This document shows, one piece after another, positions 20,732-31,225 of a DNA stretch of 64,000 bases. Each line of letters begins with the position of its first letter. Position 1 is the first letter of the stretch. Under the pieces are notes generated by a model. That model made no database searches, was not told where the DNA came from, and saw nothing but the letters and a program-made list of their open reading frames with translations. The position numbers and the translations under genes were made by a program. Origin of the DNA: Aeromicrobium sp. 9AM. Its GTDB lineage: Bacteria; Actinomycetota; Actinomycetes; Propionibacteriales; Nocardioidaceae. The stretch spans positions 682,001 through 746,000 of the forward strand of contig NZ_LR733304.1 in assembly GCF_902506105.1 (NCBI RefSeq). The letters run 5' to 3'.

Positions 20732-22243
20732 ATGACACTTCGGGGGACGTGGGCAGAGCTCGTACGCACCAAGGACGTCGACGACGTCATTCACCAGAAC
20801 GATGACGACCCGACCGCGGAGGATCATCACTCCCGGTTGAGCAAGCGACTGTCGTCGTGGGACCTCATGGGGTTCGGCATCGGCATCGTGATCGGCACGG
20901 GCATCTTCACCCTCACCGGTGGCCAGGCCAAGGACAATGCCGGCCCCGCGATCATGGTCTCGTTCCTGATCGCCGGGTTCGTCGCGGTGCTCGCGGCGAT
21001 CTGTTACGCCGAGCTCGCCTCCGCCGTGCCGACCGCGGGCAGCTCCTACACGTACGCCTACACGACGATCGGCGAGATCTTCGCCTGGATCATCGCGTGG
21101 GACCTGATCCTCGAGTTCGCTCTCGGCGCCGCGGTCGTGGCGCGTGGCTGGTCGGGCTACCTGCAGCACGCTCTCGGCCTGCCGCATGCGTACTTCGGCG
21201 AGGAGGACTCCGTGGTCAACCTCGGTGCCGTCGCGATCGTGGCGGTCATCGGCACGATCGCCGCGATCGGCATCCGCGAGTCCAAGCTCGTGACCAACGC
21301 GCTGGTCATCGTGAAGGTCTCCGTATGCGTGTTCGTCATCGCGGTCGGCGTGTTCTTCGTCAAGGTCGCGAACATGAAGCCGTACGTCCCGCACTCCGAG
21401 AAGGGGCCGGACGTCAACGGGCTCAAGCAGCCGCTCTGGCAATGGATCTCGGGCGCGGACCCCACGGCGTACGGCGTGACCGGTGTCTTCATCGCAGCGG
21501 CCGTCGTGTTCTTCGCCTACAGCGGCTTCGAGGCCGTCGCCAACCTCGGCGAGGAGACCAAGGACCCCGGCAAGGACATGGCCCGCGGCTTGCTCGGCAC
21601 CCTCGTGATCTGCACGACCCTGTATGTCCTGGTGTGCTTCGTGCTGACCGGCATGGTCAAGTACACCGACCTCAGCACCGGCGCTCCGATCTCCGACGCG
21701 TTCTCGCAAGTAGGGCTCGACTGGGCCGGCGTGCTGATCGACATCGCCGCGATCGCGGGCCTGACCTCGGTGATCCTCGTCGACATCGTGGCGATGGGTC
21801 GTATCGGCTTCGCGCTGTGCCGCGACGGCCTGCTGCCGTCGCAGGTCGGCGCGATCCATCCCAAGTTCCGCACCCCGGCACGCATCACCGTGGTCACCTC
21901 CGTCGCCGTCGGTCTGCTGGCCGCGTTCATCCCGCTCAACACGCTCGCCGAGATGGTCAGCATCGGCACGCTCTTCGCGTTCCTCGTCGTCGCGGTGGCG
22001 GTCATCGTGCTGCGCCGCACCCGGCCGAAGATGAAGCGGCCGTTCCGTGCGCCCCAGGTGCCGCTGCTGCCGATCGTGACGGCGGTGTCGTGCGTCGCGC
22101 TGATGACCAACCTCGCGATCGAGACCTGGCTGCGGTTCCTCATGTGGCTCGCGCTCGGGCTGCTGGTCTACGTGTTCTACGGCCGCCGGCACTCCCACCT
22201 GGCCCGCGACGGCAAGAACGCGAGGGACTCCGCGAAGGTCTGA
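20732..22243 (+). CDS. APC-superfamily (cationic) amino-acid permease
   Basis: 503 residues with about 12 hydrophobic segments starting near residue 47 (MGFGIGIVIGTGIFTLTGGQAKDNAGPAI, the APC family TM1 motif) and AELASAVPTAGSSYTYAY in TM2-3. The N-terminal soluble stretch (LSKRLSSWDLMGF) resembles CAT-type permeases such as YfnA. It probably imports an amino acid with protons; the substrate cannot be read from the sequence. It is divergent from the HNH gene. Confidence 0.88.
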   Translation: MTLRGTWAELVRTKDVDDVIHQNDDDPTAEDHHSRLSKRLSSWDLMGFGIGIVIGTGIFTLTGGQAKDNAGPAIMVSFLIAGFVAVLAAICYAELASAVPTAGSSYTYAYTTIGEIFAWIIAWDLILEFALGAAVVARGWSGYLQHALGLPHAYFGEEDSVVNLGAVAIVAVIGTIAAIGIRESKLVTNALVIVKVSVCVFVIAVGVFFVKVANMKPYVPHSEKGPDVNGLKQPLWQWISGADPTAYGVTGVFIAAAVVFFAYSGFEAVANLGEETKDPGKDMARGLLGTLVICTTLYVLVCFVLTGMVKYTDLSTGAPISDAFSQVGLDWAGVLIDIAAIAGLTSVILVDIVAMGRIGFALCRDGLLPSQVGAIHPKFRTPARITVVTSVAVGLLAAFIPLNTLAEMVSIGTLFAFLVVAVAVIVLRRTRPKMKRPFRAPQVPLLPIVTAVSCVALMTNLAIETWLRFLMWLALGLLVYVFYGRRHSHLARDGKNARDSAKV

Positions 22244-22260
22244 GGGGGCTCGGATAACGT

Positions 22261-22920
22261 GTGAGCATGCTCACTCGTTCGCGTGCCGCTGTCCTCGTCC
22301 TTGCGGGTTTGACGCTTGCTGCCTGCGGCAACGTCCATCCGGGCGCCGCGGCGACGGTCGACGGCCAGACGATCTCGATGAAGACGCTCGACAAGACCGC
22401 CAAGGCGTACTGCACGCTCTCGATCGCGGGCTCGGAGCAGCAAGGCGCCTCTGAGCCCGACAACTCCGACGTGCGTCGGGAATCGGTGAAGACGCTGGTG
22501 TCGTTGATCGTCGGCCGCAAGCTCGCCAAGGAGCACGACGTCACGGTGAACCCCTCGGTGTACGAGCTCACCGGCCAGCAGAAGGACCAGGTCGCCAAGG
22601 CGTTCCCCCAGGAGAAGGACGTCGAGGAGCTCTACAACCTGATCGAGAAGGGCCAGGAGCTCTCGGCCATCTCGGTCGCGCTCGGCGCGAAGAGCACCGG
22701 CGAGGCGCCGACAGAGGCGAATTCGTCGCAGCTCGCCCAGGTCGGTCAGGGCGAGATCAGCAAGGCGTTCAAGGCCAACGACGTCTCGTTCTCGCCCCGG
22801 TTCGGACTCAGCGACTCGGCCAAGAAGGTCGCCGTGACCGGTTCGCTGTCCGTCGAGCCGACCGACGACCTCGGTGCCGACAAGGCGGACGAGCTGCCCA
22901 AAGCACAACGCTGCTCCTGA
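22261..22920 (+). CDS. Lipoprotein, SurA-N-like, upstream of mazG
   Basis: 219 residues with a lipoprotein signal (AAVLVLAGLTLAACG, Cys at about 22) followed by a short chaperone-like segment (ATVDGQTISMKTLDKTAKAYC) reminiscent of SurA/PrsA N-terminal domains. No PPIase domain follows. Start is GTG 22261, with ATG 22267 as the alternative. The stop overlaps the mazG ATG by one base, so the two genes are coupled. Mycobacteria also place a lipoprotein gene beside mazG. Confidence 0.75.
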   Translation: MSMLTRSRAAVLVLAGLTLAACGNVHPGAAATVDGQTISMKTLDKTAKAYCTLSIAGSEQQGASEPDNSDVRRESVKTLVSLIVGRKLAKEHDVTVNPSVYELTGQQKDQVAKAFPQEKDVEELYNLIEKGQELSAISVALGAKSTGEAPTEANSSQLAQVGQGEISKAFKANDVSFSPRFGLSDSAKKVAVTGSLSVEPTDDLGADKADELPKAQRCS

Positions 22921-23780
22921 TGCGCATCGTCGTCGTGAGCCCGCGAGTCGCTCCCGGGATCCTGACCCTGTCGGCGTGGGACGTACTGCGTGATGCCTCG
23001 GCGGTTCGCGCGTCCGTCGACGATCCCCACGTACGTGCGATCGTCTCGTCGGGCATAGCGGTCGAGATCACCGCGGACCCTCCGTCCTACGCGCCGGATG
23101 CCGTGTGGATCGCGCCGACCGGCGACACCGCGTGGGCGCGCACCATCGCGGACGACCTGATGGTGGGTGGGGGAGAGGCGGCCGAGGTCGAGGTGGTCTT
23201 CGGGTCGTACGACCTGCCCGGCTCCGCCCTGCTCGACGTCGTCGAGATCATGGATCGCCTGCGCCGCGAGTGTCCGTGGACGGCGCAACAGTCGCACGAG
23301 ACGCTGAGCCACTACCTGCTCGAGGAGGCGCACGAGACCCTCGAGGCGCTCGACAGCGGCGACAGCGACCACCTGCGCGAGGAGCTCGGCGACCTGCTGA
23401 TGCAGATCGTCTTCCACGCCCGCATCGCCGCTGAGGGCGAGGGGTGGGACATCGACGACGTCGCCGCTGGCATCGCCGAGAAGCTGGTCTACCGCAACCC
23501 TCACGTGTTCGGCGATGTCACCGTCGCGAGCGCCGAGGAGGTCGACGCCAACTGGCAGCGCCTCAAGGCCACCGAGAAGCGGCGCGCGTCGGTGCTCGAG
23601 GGCATCCCCGCCACGCTGCCCGCGCTGGCGTACGCCGACAAGGTCCTCAGCCGCGTCGCCGACGTCGATGTCAGCGGTGACGACCTCGGCGCCCGCCTGC
23701 TCGCCCTCGTCGCGGAGGCTCGCGTGCAGGGCCAGAACGCCGAGGAAGTCCTGCGCCAAGCCGTACGCCTACTGGGCTAG
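22920..23780 (+). CDS. mazG: Nucleoside triphosphate pyrophosphohydrolase MazG
   Basis: 286 residues. The MazG domain spans about 100-215: LDVVEIMDRLRRECPWTAQQSHETLSHYLLEEAHETLEAL, then LREELGDLLMQIVFHARIAAE, with the ExxE...ExxD metal pattern. It hydrolyses (d)NTPs to monophosphates, cleaning oxidised nucleotides. The first 95 residues are an actinobacterial extension. Followed by a 243-base gap with palindromic repeats before eno. Confidence 0.94.
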   Translation: MRIVVVSPRVAPGILTLSAWDVLRDASAVRASVDDPHVRAIVSSGIAVEITADPPSYAPDAVWIAPTGDTAWARTIADDLMVGGGEAAEVEVVFGSYDLPGSALLDVVEIMDRLRRECPWTAQQSHETLSHYLLEEAHETLEALDSGDSDHLREELGDLLMQIVFHARIAAEGEGWDIDDVAAGIAEKLVYRNPHVFGDVTVASAEEVDANWQRLKATEKRRASVLEGIPATLPALAYADKVLSRVADVDVSGDDLGARLLALVAEARVQGQNAEEVLRQAVRLLG

Positions 23781-23826
23781 CGGCAGCCGCGGGCGGTGAG
23801 CTAGCGCCCAAGAGCGTCGCCAACCT

Positions 23827-23925
23827 GGGCTCTAAGTCACCGGCGATCAACGTGAGTCCGCTCTGCGGCCAAGGAACGGTGACTCAGGGCCTAAGCGGCT
23901 GCGCCCGCTGGGCCCTAAGTCACCG
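23827..23925. repeat. Three-unit palindromic repeat between mazG and eno
   Basis: GGGCTCTAAGTCACC (from 23827) and GGGCCCTAAGTCACC (ending 23924) are direct repeats; CGGTGACTCAGGGCC (23877-23891) is the inverted form. The last two can form a 15-bp stem with one mismatch and an 18-base loop. A degenerate fourth unit may start at 23795 (GGTGAGCTAGCGCC). Probably a transcription terminator built from a small repeated element; no gene is seen in the gap. Confidence 0.65.
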
Positions 23926-24011
23926 CCCACCGCTCCGTGTCCACGCTGGCGAGGCGATGCGGGACATTGCGGCGGCAGGACTAGGCTTGTGGCCGCACGT
24001 TCATCCGCTAA

Positions 24012-25301
<1,290 letters not shown>

Positions 25302-25306
25302 GTCTC

Positions 25307-25867
25307 ATGGCGTCGCGTCCCCCACGTGGCCCCGGCCGGAGGCCGCCCGAACGCGGGCGGCGTCCGGCCGAGCGTGGGGCGCGCGGCGCGGCGCGCAACC
25401 GTACGCCCAAGAAGGCCGCGGTCAGCGCGGGCACGGGTCCTCAGCTCACGACCCGGGCGATCGTGCTGCTGTCGGTCGTCCTGCTGCTCATCGCGTCCTA
25501 CACGTCGACGCTCCACGCGTGGTGGGAGCAGCGGGCCGACATCCAGGCGACCAAGGCCGAGATCGTGATGCGCAAGCAGGAGATCGCGGGCCTCAACGAC
25601 CAGAAGGACCGCTGGAACGACCCGGCGTACGTCAAGCAGCAGGCCAAGGAACGGTTCGGCTGGGTGCTCCCCGGCGAGGTCGGCTACCGGGTCATCGGCG
25701 CCGACGGCACCGTCAAGGGTGACGTGCCGACGCTCGACGCGCCGCCGACGGCCACCAGCAAGACCGAGTGGTACGACAAGGTGTGGGGCAGCGTCAAGGA
25801 GGCCGGCAAGACGCCCAAGACCACCGCGCCCACGACCGATCCGGACAAGGTGCTGAAGAAGAAGTGA
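25307..25867 (+). CDS. ftsB: FtsB/DivIC septum formation initiator
   Basis: 186 residues: a basic, Arg/Pro-rich cytoplasmic N-terminus of about 45, one transmembrane segment (AIVLLSVVLLLIASYTSTLHAWW), then a coiled coil (DIQATKAEIVMRKQEIAGLNDQKDRW) and the DivIC motif YVKQQAKERFGWVLPGEVGYRVI. It forms part of the FtsQBL divisome subcomplex. It lies five bases after eno and overlaps the DUF501 start. Confidence 0.9.
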   Translation: MASRPPRGPGRRPPERGRRPAERGARGAARNRTPKKAAVSAGTGPQLTTRAIVLLSVVLLLIASYTSTLHAWWEQRADIQATKAEIVMRKQEIAGLNDQKDRWNDPAYVKQQAKERFGWVLPGEVGYRVIGADGTVKGDVPTLDAPPTATSKTEWYDKVWGSVKEAGKTPKTTAPTTDPDKVLKKK

Positions 25868-26373
25868 ATGTGAGCCAAGCCGACCTGGACGCCGTGGCCG
25901 AGCAGCTCGGCCGTACGCCCAGGGGCATCCTCGAGGTCGTGTCCCGGTGCCCCTCGGGCCACCCCAACGTCGTCAAGACCGAGCCGCGCCTCGACGACGG
26001 CACGCCGTTCCCGACGATGTTCTATCTGACGTGTGACCGGCTCGCCGGCGAGATCGGGACGCTCGAGGCCTCAGGCCTGATGAAGGAGATGAGCGACCGC
26101 CTCACGGAGGACGAGGACCTGGCGGCGCACTACCGCGCGGCGCACGAGGCGTACCTCGCTGAGCGTGAGGCCATCGGTCACGTGCCCGAGATCGACGGGA
26201 TCACGGCCGGCGGCATGCCGACTCGGGTCAAGTGCCTGCACGTCCTGATCGGCCACTCGCTGGCCAAGGGCCCCGGCGTGAACCCGCTCGGTGACGAGGC
26301 GCTCGAGCTCCTGGGCGAGTGGTGGACCGGCAATGCCTGCGGTCCGGGCCCGGTCACGCCACCACATCCGTAG
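25864..26373 (+). CDS. DUF501 family protein
   Basis: About 169 residues. GTG at 25864 overlaps the ftsB stop (GTGA); GTG 25870 is an alternative. It matches DUF501: AEQLGRTPRGILEVVSRCPSGHPNVVKTEPRL, TMFYLTCDRLAGEIGTLEASGLM and a CLHVLIGHSLAKGPGVNPLGDEAL segment with Cys and two His. The function is unknown, but the family is nearly always found between ftsB and ppx in actinobacteria. Confidence 0.92.
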   Translation: MNVSQADLDAVAEQLGRTPRGILEVVSRCPSGHPNVVKTEPRLDDGTPFPTMFYLTCDRLAGEIGTLEASGLMKEMSDRLTEDEDLAAHYRAAHEAYLAEREAIGHVPEIDGITAGGMPTRVKCLHVLIGHSLAKGPGVNPLGDEALELLGEWWTGNACGPGPVTPPHP

Positions 26374-26433
26374 AAAGCAAAGATACGGACGCGGTGGCGT
26401 GAGTGCCTGTTTGGTGACCTCGCTGGCGCTCGG

Positions 26434-27117
26434 TCACGACCTGACGGCGCGGTACTCCACGTGTGGCCGGCCCGTGCCGCCATAGCGGGTGGCGCGTGTG
26501 GACTGCCCGAGGTCGGCCAGGTGCTCGAGGTAGCGTCTCGCCGTCACTCGTGACGAGCCGATCACGTCGGCGACCTCGCCGGCCGTGAGTCCGCTGTCGG
26601 CCTCGGCGAGTGTCGTGCGTACGGCCTCGAGGGTCTCCGCGCTGAGTCCCTTGGGCAGCCGTTCGTCCTCCGGTGCCGGCCGCATCGCGCCGAACACCGC
26701 ATCGACGCCGCGCTGGTCGATCGACTCGTCGCCAGCCTCGAGCGTGCGCCGGAACGTGGCGTACTGGCGCAGCTTGGCCTCGAACATCGCGAACGTGAAC
26801 GGCTTGAGCAGATAGGCGACGACGCCCTGCGACACCGACTGGCGTACGACGTCCACGTCGCGGGCGGAGGTCACCGCGATGACGTCGTACGGGCGGCCGG
26901 TCGCGCGGAGCTGCCGCAACAGGTCGAGGCCGTGTCCGTCGGGCAGGTGCATGTCCAGCAGCACCAGGTCGACCGGGTGGCTGCCCAGCACCCGGGCGGC
27001 CTCCTGGAACGACTCGGCGACCGCGACGACCTCGAACTCGTGCATCCGCTCGACGTACGTCTTGTGGGCCTGGGCCGCGATGGCCTCGTCCTCGACGATC
27101 AGCACCCGAATCGTCAT
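26434..27117 (-). CDS. CitB/DcuR-type response regulator
   Basis: 227 residues. Receiver domain 1-125 with phospho-acceptor Asp in LVLLDMHLPDGHGLDLL and Lys in YLLKPF; the C-terminal DNA-binding part (LTAGEVADVIGSSRVTARRYLEHLADLG) is the CitB/DcuR type. It overlaps the sensor gene by four bases. The divergent dctA is the obvious target, giving dicarboxylate-induced uptake. Confidence 0.93.
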   Translation of the reverse strand: MTIRVLIVEDEAIAAQAHKTYVERMHEFEVVAVAESFQEAARVLGSHPVDLVLLDMHLPDGHGLDLLRQLRATGRPYDVIAVTSARDVDVVRQSVSQGVVAYLLKPFTFAMFEAKLRQYATFRRTLEAGDESIDQRGVDAVFGAMRPAPEDERLPKGLSAETLEAVRTTLAEADSGLTAGEVADVIGSSRVTARRYLEHLADLGQSTRATRYGGTGRPHVEYRAVRS

Positions 27118-28700
27118 GAGCCGATCCTGACGTCGAATGCCGCGCCGCCGAGCGGGCTCTCGCCGATCGTGGCCTCGCCACCGTGACGGCGTACGAGCTG
27201 GCCGACCAGTGCCAGGCCGATCCCGCGCCCGGTGCCCTCGTCGGCCTTGGTGGACCAGCCGCGGACGAACACCGTCTCGCGGTCCTGGGGCTCGATGCCC
27301 GGCCCGCTGTCCTCGACGCGTACGCGCAGGAGGCGGGTCGTGGAGGAGATGGTCACCGAGACCTGCCGCTCGTCGGAGGACTGGGCCGCGTCGATCGCGT
27401 TGTCGATCAGGTTGCCCAGGATCGTCACCGCCTCGTGTGCCGTGGTCGCCAGACCCGTGACGTCGGTCGCCGGCTCGATCGTCAGCGTCACGCCGCGCTC
27501 CGCGGCCTGGGCGCTCTTGCCCAGCAGCAGGGCCGCGATCACGGGTTCGTCGATCGACTCGACCATGCGGTCGGTGAGTCGCCGCGCGACGTCGAGCTCG
27601 CGGGTCGCGAAGTCGATCGCCTCCTGGCTCCGGCCGATCTCGATCAGCGACACCATCGTGTGCATGCGGTTGGACGACTCGTGGTTCTGCGCGCGCAACG
27701 CTTCGGCGAGCCCACGCACGGTGTCGAGCTCGGCGGTGACGCTCTGCAGCTCGGTGCGGTCGCGCAACGTCACGACAGAGCCGACGTCGCGGCCGTCCCA
27801 GTGCGCCGGGGCCTGGTTGACGACGAGCACGCGGTCGCCGACCACGTGCACGGCGTCCTGCAGCTGTCGGCCCGACGTCAGCTCGGCGACGAGCACCGGC
27901 TCGAGGCCCAGGCGATCGATCGTCGAACCGACGAACGACGCGTCCAGGTCGAGCAGGCGTGAGGCCTCGTCGTTCATCAGTGTGAGCCGGCCGGTGGGGT
28001 CGAGCAGCAGCAGGCCCTCGCGCACGGCCCGCAGCACCGCGTCGTAGTACTCGTACATCCGGGTGATCTCCTGCTCGCCGAGACCGTGGGTCTGGCGCCG
28101 CAGCCGGCGGTTGGCCAGCGCTGCGCCGATCGCGCCCAGCACTCCGATCGCGAGCGCCGCGGCGATGATCCGGGGGAGCACCGCGAACACCTCGTCGTCG
28201 ACCTTCTTGGTCGTGATGCCGACCGAGACCAGCCCGCGCACCTCGCCGTCTTCCTTGATCGGCACCACCGCGCGTACGGAGGGTCCCAAGGTGCCGCGGA
28301 AGTCCTCGGTGAAGTCCTTGCCCTTCAGCGCCGCGTCGATGTGGCCGATGAACTTCTTGCCGATGTTGTCGGGGTTCGGGTGCGAGTAGCGGATGCCCTT
28401 GGTGCTCATGACGACCACGAAGTCGGTGCCGGTCGCCTTGCGGACGCGCTCGGCGTACGGCTGCAGGACGACGCTCGGATCAGGGTCGTCCAGGGCGTCC
28501 AGCACGGCGGGGGAGGCGGCGACCGCGAGCGAGACGTCGAGGCTCTGGGCGCGGGCATCGGCCCGGCTGTCCTGCCGCGCGTCGAACCAGGCCAGGCCGG
28601 TGCCGCCCACGACGACGACCAGCACGACGAGCAGCTGCCACACGAGCATCTGCCGTGCGACGGTACGTCCGCGAGCCCGGGCCATCCCCGCATTCTCCAC
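27114..28700 (-). CDS. CitA/DcuS-type sensor histidine kinase
   Basis: 528 residues with TM1 (about 17-40), an extracytoplasmic PAS/CitA-like sensor (about 41-175: VVMSTKGIRYSHPNPDNIGKKFIG is the signature of C4-dicarboxylate/citrate sensors), TM2 (PRIIAAALAIGVLGAIGAALA), a cytoplasmic PAS, and a kinase domain with H-box ALRAQNHESSNRMHTMVSLIE and N-box GNLIDNAIDAA. It probably senses succinate, fumarate, malate or citrate and drives the adjacent regulator. Start ATG 28700; ATG 28685 is possible. Confidence 0.93.
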   Translation of the reverse strand: MENAGMARARGRTVARQMLVWQLLVVLVVVVGGTGLAWFDARQDSRADARAQSLDVSLAVAASPAVLDALDDPDPSVVLQPYAERVRKATGTDFVVVMSTKGIRYSHPNPDNIGKKFIGHIDAALKGKDFTEDFRGTLGPSVRAVVPIKEDGEVRGLVSVGITTKKVDDEVFAVLPRIIAAALAIGVLGAIGAALANRRLRRQTHGLGEQEITRMYEYYDAVLRAVREGLLLLDPTGRLTLMNDEASRLLDLDASFVGSTIDRLGLEPVLVAELTSGRQLQDAVHVVGDRVLVVNQAPAHWDGRDVGSVVTLRDRTELQSVTAELDTVRGLAEALRAQNHESSNRMHTMVSLIEIGRSQEAIDFATRELDVARRLTDRMVESIDEPVIAALLLGKSAQAAERGVTLTIEPATDVTGLATTAHEAVTILGNLIDNAIDAAQSSDERQVSVTISSTTRLLRVRVEDSGPGIEPQDRETVFVRGWSTKADEGTGRGIGLALVGQLVRRHGGEATIGESPLGGAAFDVRIGS

Positions 28701-28728
28701 GATCCCGACCGCGGCGCTGCGCCGGTGC

Positions 28729-28744
28729 TGTGACGGCGGTCACG
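28729..28744. promoter_or_regulatory. CRP/GlxR-like site between sensor kinase and dctA
   Basis: TGTGACGGCGGTCACG matches the CRP-family consensus TGTGA-N6-TCACA at all but the last base. It lies in the 124-base divergent gap, so cAMP-dependent control of dicarboxylate uptake is plausible. A nearby half-match GGTGAGCGGGGTCAC (28762-28776) may be a second, weaker site. Confidence 0.6.
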
Positions 28745-28824
28745 AACTTTACGAACACAACGGTGAGCGGGGTCACACGCAGCCGCATCCTGATGACGCA
28801 ACCCCTCACCGTCCAGGAGGACTC

Positions 28825-30213
28825 ATGTCATCGAACGCGACGCGCCCGGCCCGTAAGGACCGTACGCACTACCTCTACCTCGCCGTCATCGGCGCCGTCA
28901 TCGCCGGCATCACGGTCGGCCTCGTGGCGCCGGACTTCGCAGTCGAGCTCAAGCCTCTCGGCACCGGGTTCGTCAACCTGATCAAGATGATGATCGCGCC
29001 GGTCATCTTCTGCACGCTCGTCCTCGGCGTCGGATCGGTGGCCAAGGCCTCGCAGGTCGGCCGCGTCGGCGGACTCGCCCTCGGCTACTTCGTGACGATG
29101 TCGTTCGTCGCACTCAGCATCGGCCTCGTGGTCGGCAACATCCTGCAGCCGGGCGACGGCCTCAAGATCACGCCCGACGTGGCTTCTGCCGGCAAGGGTC
29201 AGGTGTCGGCCGATGCGGAGTCGACGACCGACTTCATCCTGCACATCGTCCCGGACACCCTGGCGTCGTCGCTGACCTCCGGCAAGATCCTCCAGACCTT
29301 GCTCGTGGCCCTGCTGTTCGGCTTCGCGCTGCAGGCGATGGGCTCGGCCGGCAAGCCCGTCCTGACCGGTATCGGCCACCTCCAGAAGGTCGTGTTCCGC
29401 ATCCTGGCGATGATCATGTGGGCGGCCCCGATCGGCGCTTTCGGCGCCATGGCCGCCGTCGTCGGTGAGACGGGTGTCGACGCCCTCAAGGCACTGGCAG
29501 TGATCATGTTCGGCTTCTACATCACCTGCGCGGTGTTCGTGTTCGTCATCCTCGGTGCGATCCTCCGCGTCGTCACAGGCATCAACATCTTCTCGCTGCT
29601 CAAGTACCTCGGCCGTGAGTTCCTGCTGATCTTCTCCACCTCGTCGTCCGAGTCGGCGCTGCCGCGGCTCATCGCCAAGATGGAGCACGCCGGAGTCTCG
29701 CAGCAGACCGTGGGCGTCGTGGTGCCGACCGGCTACTCGTTCAACCTCGACGGCACGATGATCTACCTGACGATGGCGTCGCTGTTCATCGCCGATGCCA
29801 TGGGCAGCCCGCTCGCGATCGGCGAGCAGATCTCGCTGCTGCTCTTCATGATGATCGCGTCGAAGGGCGCAGCAGGCGTGACTGGCGCAGGCATGGCGAC
29901 CCTCGCCGGCGGCCTCAGCTCGCACCGTCCGGAGCTGCTCGACGGCGTCGGCCTGATCGTCGGCATCGACCGGTTCATGTCGGAGGCCCGTGCGGTCACC
30001 AACTTCTCCGGCAACGCGGTGGCGACAGTCCTGGTGGCCTCGTGGACAAACACCCTCGACCGTGCCCAGCTCGACCGTGCGCTGTCCGGCGAGGACCCGT
30101 TCGACGAGGCCACGATGATCGACACCGATGAGGACCCCGTGGCGGAGTCTGCGTCCGTCGCGGTGGAGGCGGGCGGTCCGGACGCTGCGTCGCGCGTACC
30201 GGCGAAGGTCTGA
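28825..30213 (+). CDS. dctA: C4-dicarboxylate/cation symporter (DAACS family)
   Basis: 462 residues from ATG 28825 (AGGAGGA upstream). Eight or more membrane segments and the DAACS hallmarks: LGTGFVNLIKMMIAPVIFCTLVLG, the serine-rich hairpin FSTSSSESALPRLI, and GYSFNLDGTMIYL. It imports succinate, fumarate and malate with protons or sodium. Divergent from a CitA/DcuS-type sensor pair. The C-terminal 40 residues are an acidic tail. Confidence 0.95.
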   Translation: MSSNATRPARKDRTHYLYLAVIGAVIAGITVGLVAPDFAVELKPLGTGFVNLIKMMIAPVIFCTLVLGVGSVAKASQVGRVGGLALGYFVTMSFVALSIGLVVGNILQPGDGLKITPDVASAGKGQVSADAESTTDFILHIVPDTLASSLTSGKILQTLLVALLFGFALQAMGSAGKPVLTGIGHLQKVVFRILAMIMWAAPIGAFGAMAAVVGETGVDALKALAVIMFGFYITCAVFVFVILGAILRVVTGINIFSLLKYLGREFLLIFSTSSSESALPRLIAKMEHAGVSQQTVGVVVPTGYSFNLDGTMIYLTMASLFIADAMGSPLAIGEQISLLLFMMIASKGAAGVTGAGMATLAGGLSSHRPELLDGVGLIVGIDRFMSEARAVTNFSGNAVATVLVASWTNTLDRAQLDRALSGEDPFDEATMIDTDEDPVAESASVAVEAGGPDAASRVPAKV

Positions 30214-30229
30214 CCGACCTCCTCGAGGG

Positions 30230-30259
30230 CGGGGCTTCCGGGTGATCCCGGGAGCCCCG
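30230..30259 (+). terminator. Intrinsic-type terminator after dctA
   Basis: A 13-bp stem (30230-30242 with 30247-30259, one T-G wobble) and a TGAT tetraloop are followed by TTCTC. It lies 16 bases after the dctA stop, before ppx. Confidence 0.75.
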
Positions 30260-30293
30260 TTCTCGTCGTGTGTGGCACCGATACGCTCGTCGC

Positions 30294-31220
30294 ATGCCTG
30301 ATCAGCGCACGCGCGTGGCCGCGATCGACTGCGGCACCAACTCGATCCGCCTCCTGGTCAGCGACGTGGGCGGCGACCACAAGACCGACCTGGTGCGCGA
30401 GATGCGCATCGTCCGCCTCGGGCAGGACGTCGATCGCACGGGTCACCTCGCAGAGGAGGCCATCGCCCGTACGTTGCAGGCCACCCGCGAGTACGCCGAG
30501 CTGATCGCGATGTTCGGCGCCGACCAGGTGCGGTTCTGCGCCACGTCCGCGGTGCGCGATGCCGACAACGCCGCCGAGTTCGAGGACGCGATCGAAGGCA
30601 TCCTCGGCGTACGCCCGGTCGTGCTCGCAGGTCTCGACGAGGCTCGTGCGTCCTTCCTGGGCGCGACGCGTGACCTCGAGCAGGTCCGCACGCTCGTGGT
30701 CGACATCGGCGGTGGCTCGACCGAGCTCGTGGTCGGCACGGGCACCGACATCGAGTGGTCCGTCTCGCTCGACATCGGCTCGGTACGCCTGACCGAGCGA
30801 TTCCTCGCAAGTGATCCGCCGTCCGTCGCGGAGGTGACGGCGTGCATGAGCCATCTCGACGAGGTGCTGTCACCCGTCGTCGCGGGCCTCGAGCCGGTCG
30901 GCTCGTTCGTCGGGGTCGCCGGCACGGTCACGACCGTCGCGGCTCATTCACTGGCCCTGCCGTCGTACGACCCGGCCGCGATCCACGGCGCGAAGCTCGC
31001 GCTCGACGACGTACGCGGGGCGTGCCTGTCGCTCGTCGGCATGTCGGTCGCGGACCGCCGCGCGCTGCCGTTCATGCACGCCGGTCGCGCTGATGTGATC
31101 GGTGCGGGTGCGCTGATCCTCGATCGACTCGTCGACCTCGTGCCGCTCTCGACCGACATCATGGTGGCCAGCGAGCACGACATCCTCGACGGCATCGCCT
31201 GGGACATCGTGAGCTCCTGA
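30294..31220 (+). CDS. Ppx/GppA family phosphatase (exopolyphosphatase-like)
   Basis: 308 residues from ATG 30294. Actin-like fold motifs: RVAAIDCGTNSIRLLVSDV (phosphate 1), VVDIGGGSTELVVG (phosphate 2) and VGVAGTVTTVAA. Short actinobacterial Ppx proteins degrade polyphosphate or (p)ppGpp. In mycobacteria it directly follows DUF501; here the two-component system and dctA have been inserted between them. Confidence 0.92.
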   Translation: MPDQRTRVAAIDCGTNSIRLLVSDVGGDHKTDLVREMRIVRLGQDVDRTGHLAEEAIARTLQATREYAELIAMFGADQVRFCATSAVRDADNAAEFEDAIEGILGVRPVVLAGLDEARASFLGATRDLEQVRTLVVDIGGGSTELVVGTGTDIEWSVSLDIGSVRLTERFLASDPPSVAEVTACMSHLDEVLSPVVAGLEPVGSFVGVAGTVTTVAAHSLALPSYDPAAIHGAKLALDDVRGACLSLVGMSVADRRALPFMHAGRADVIGAGALILDRLVDLVPLSTDIMVASEHDILDGIAWDIVSS

Positions 31221-31225
31221 GACCC

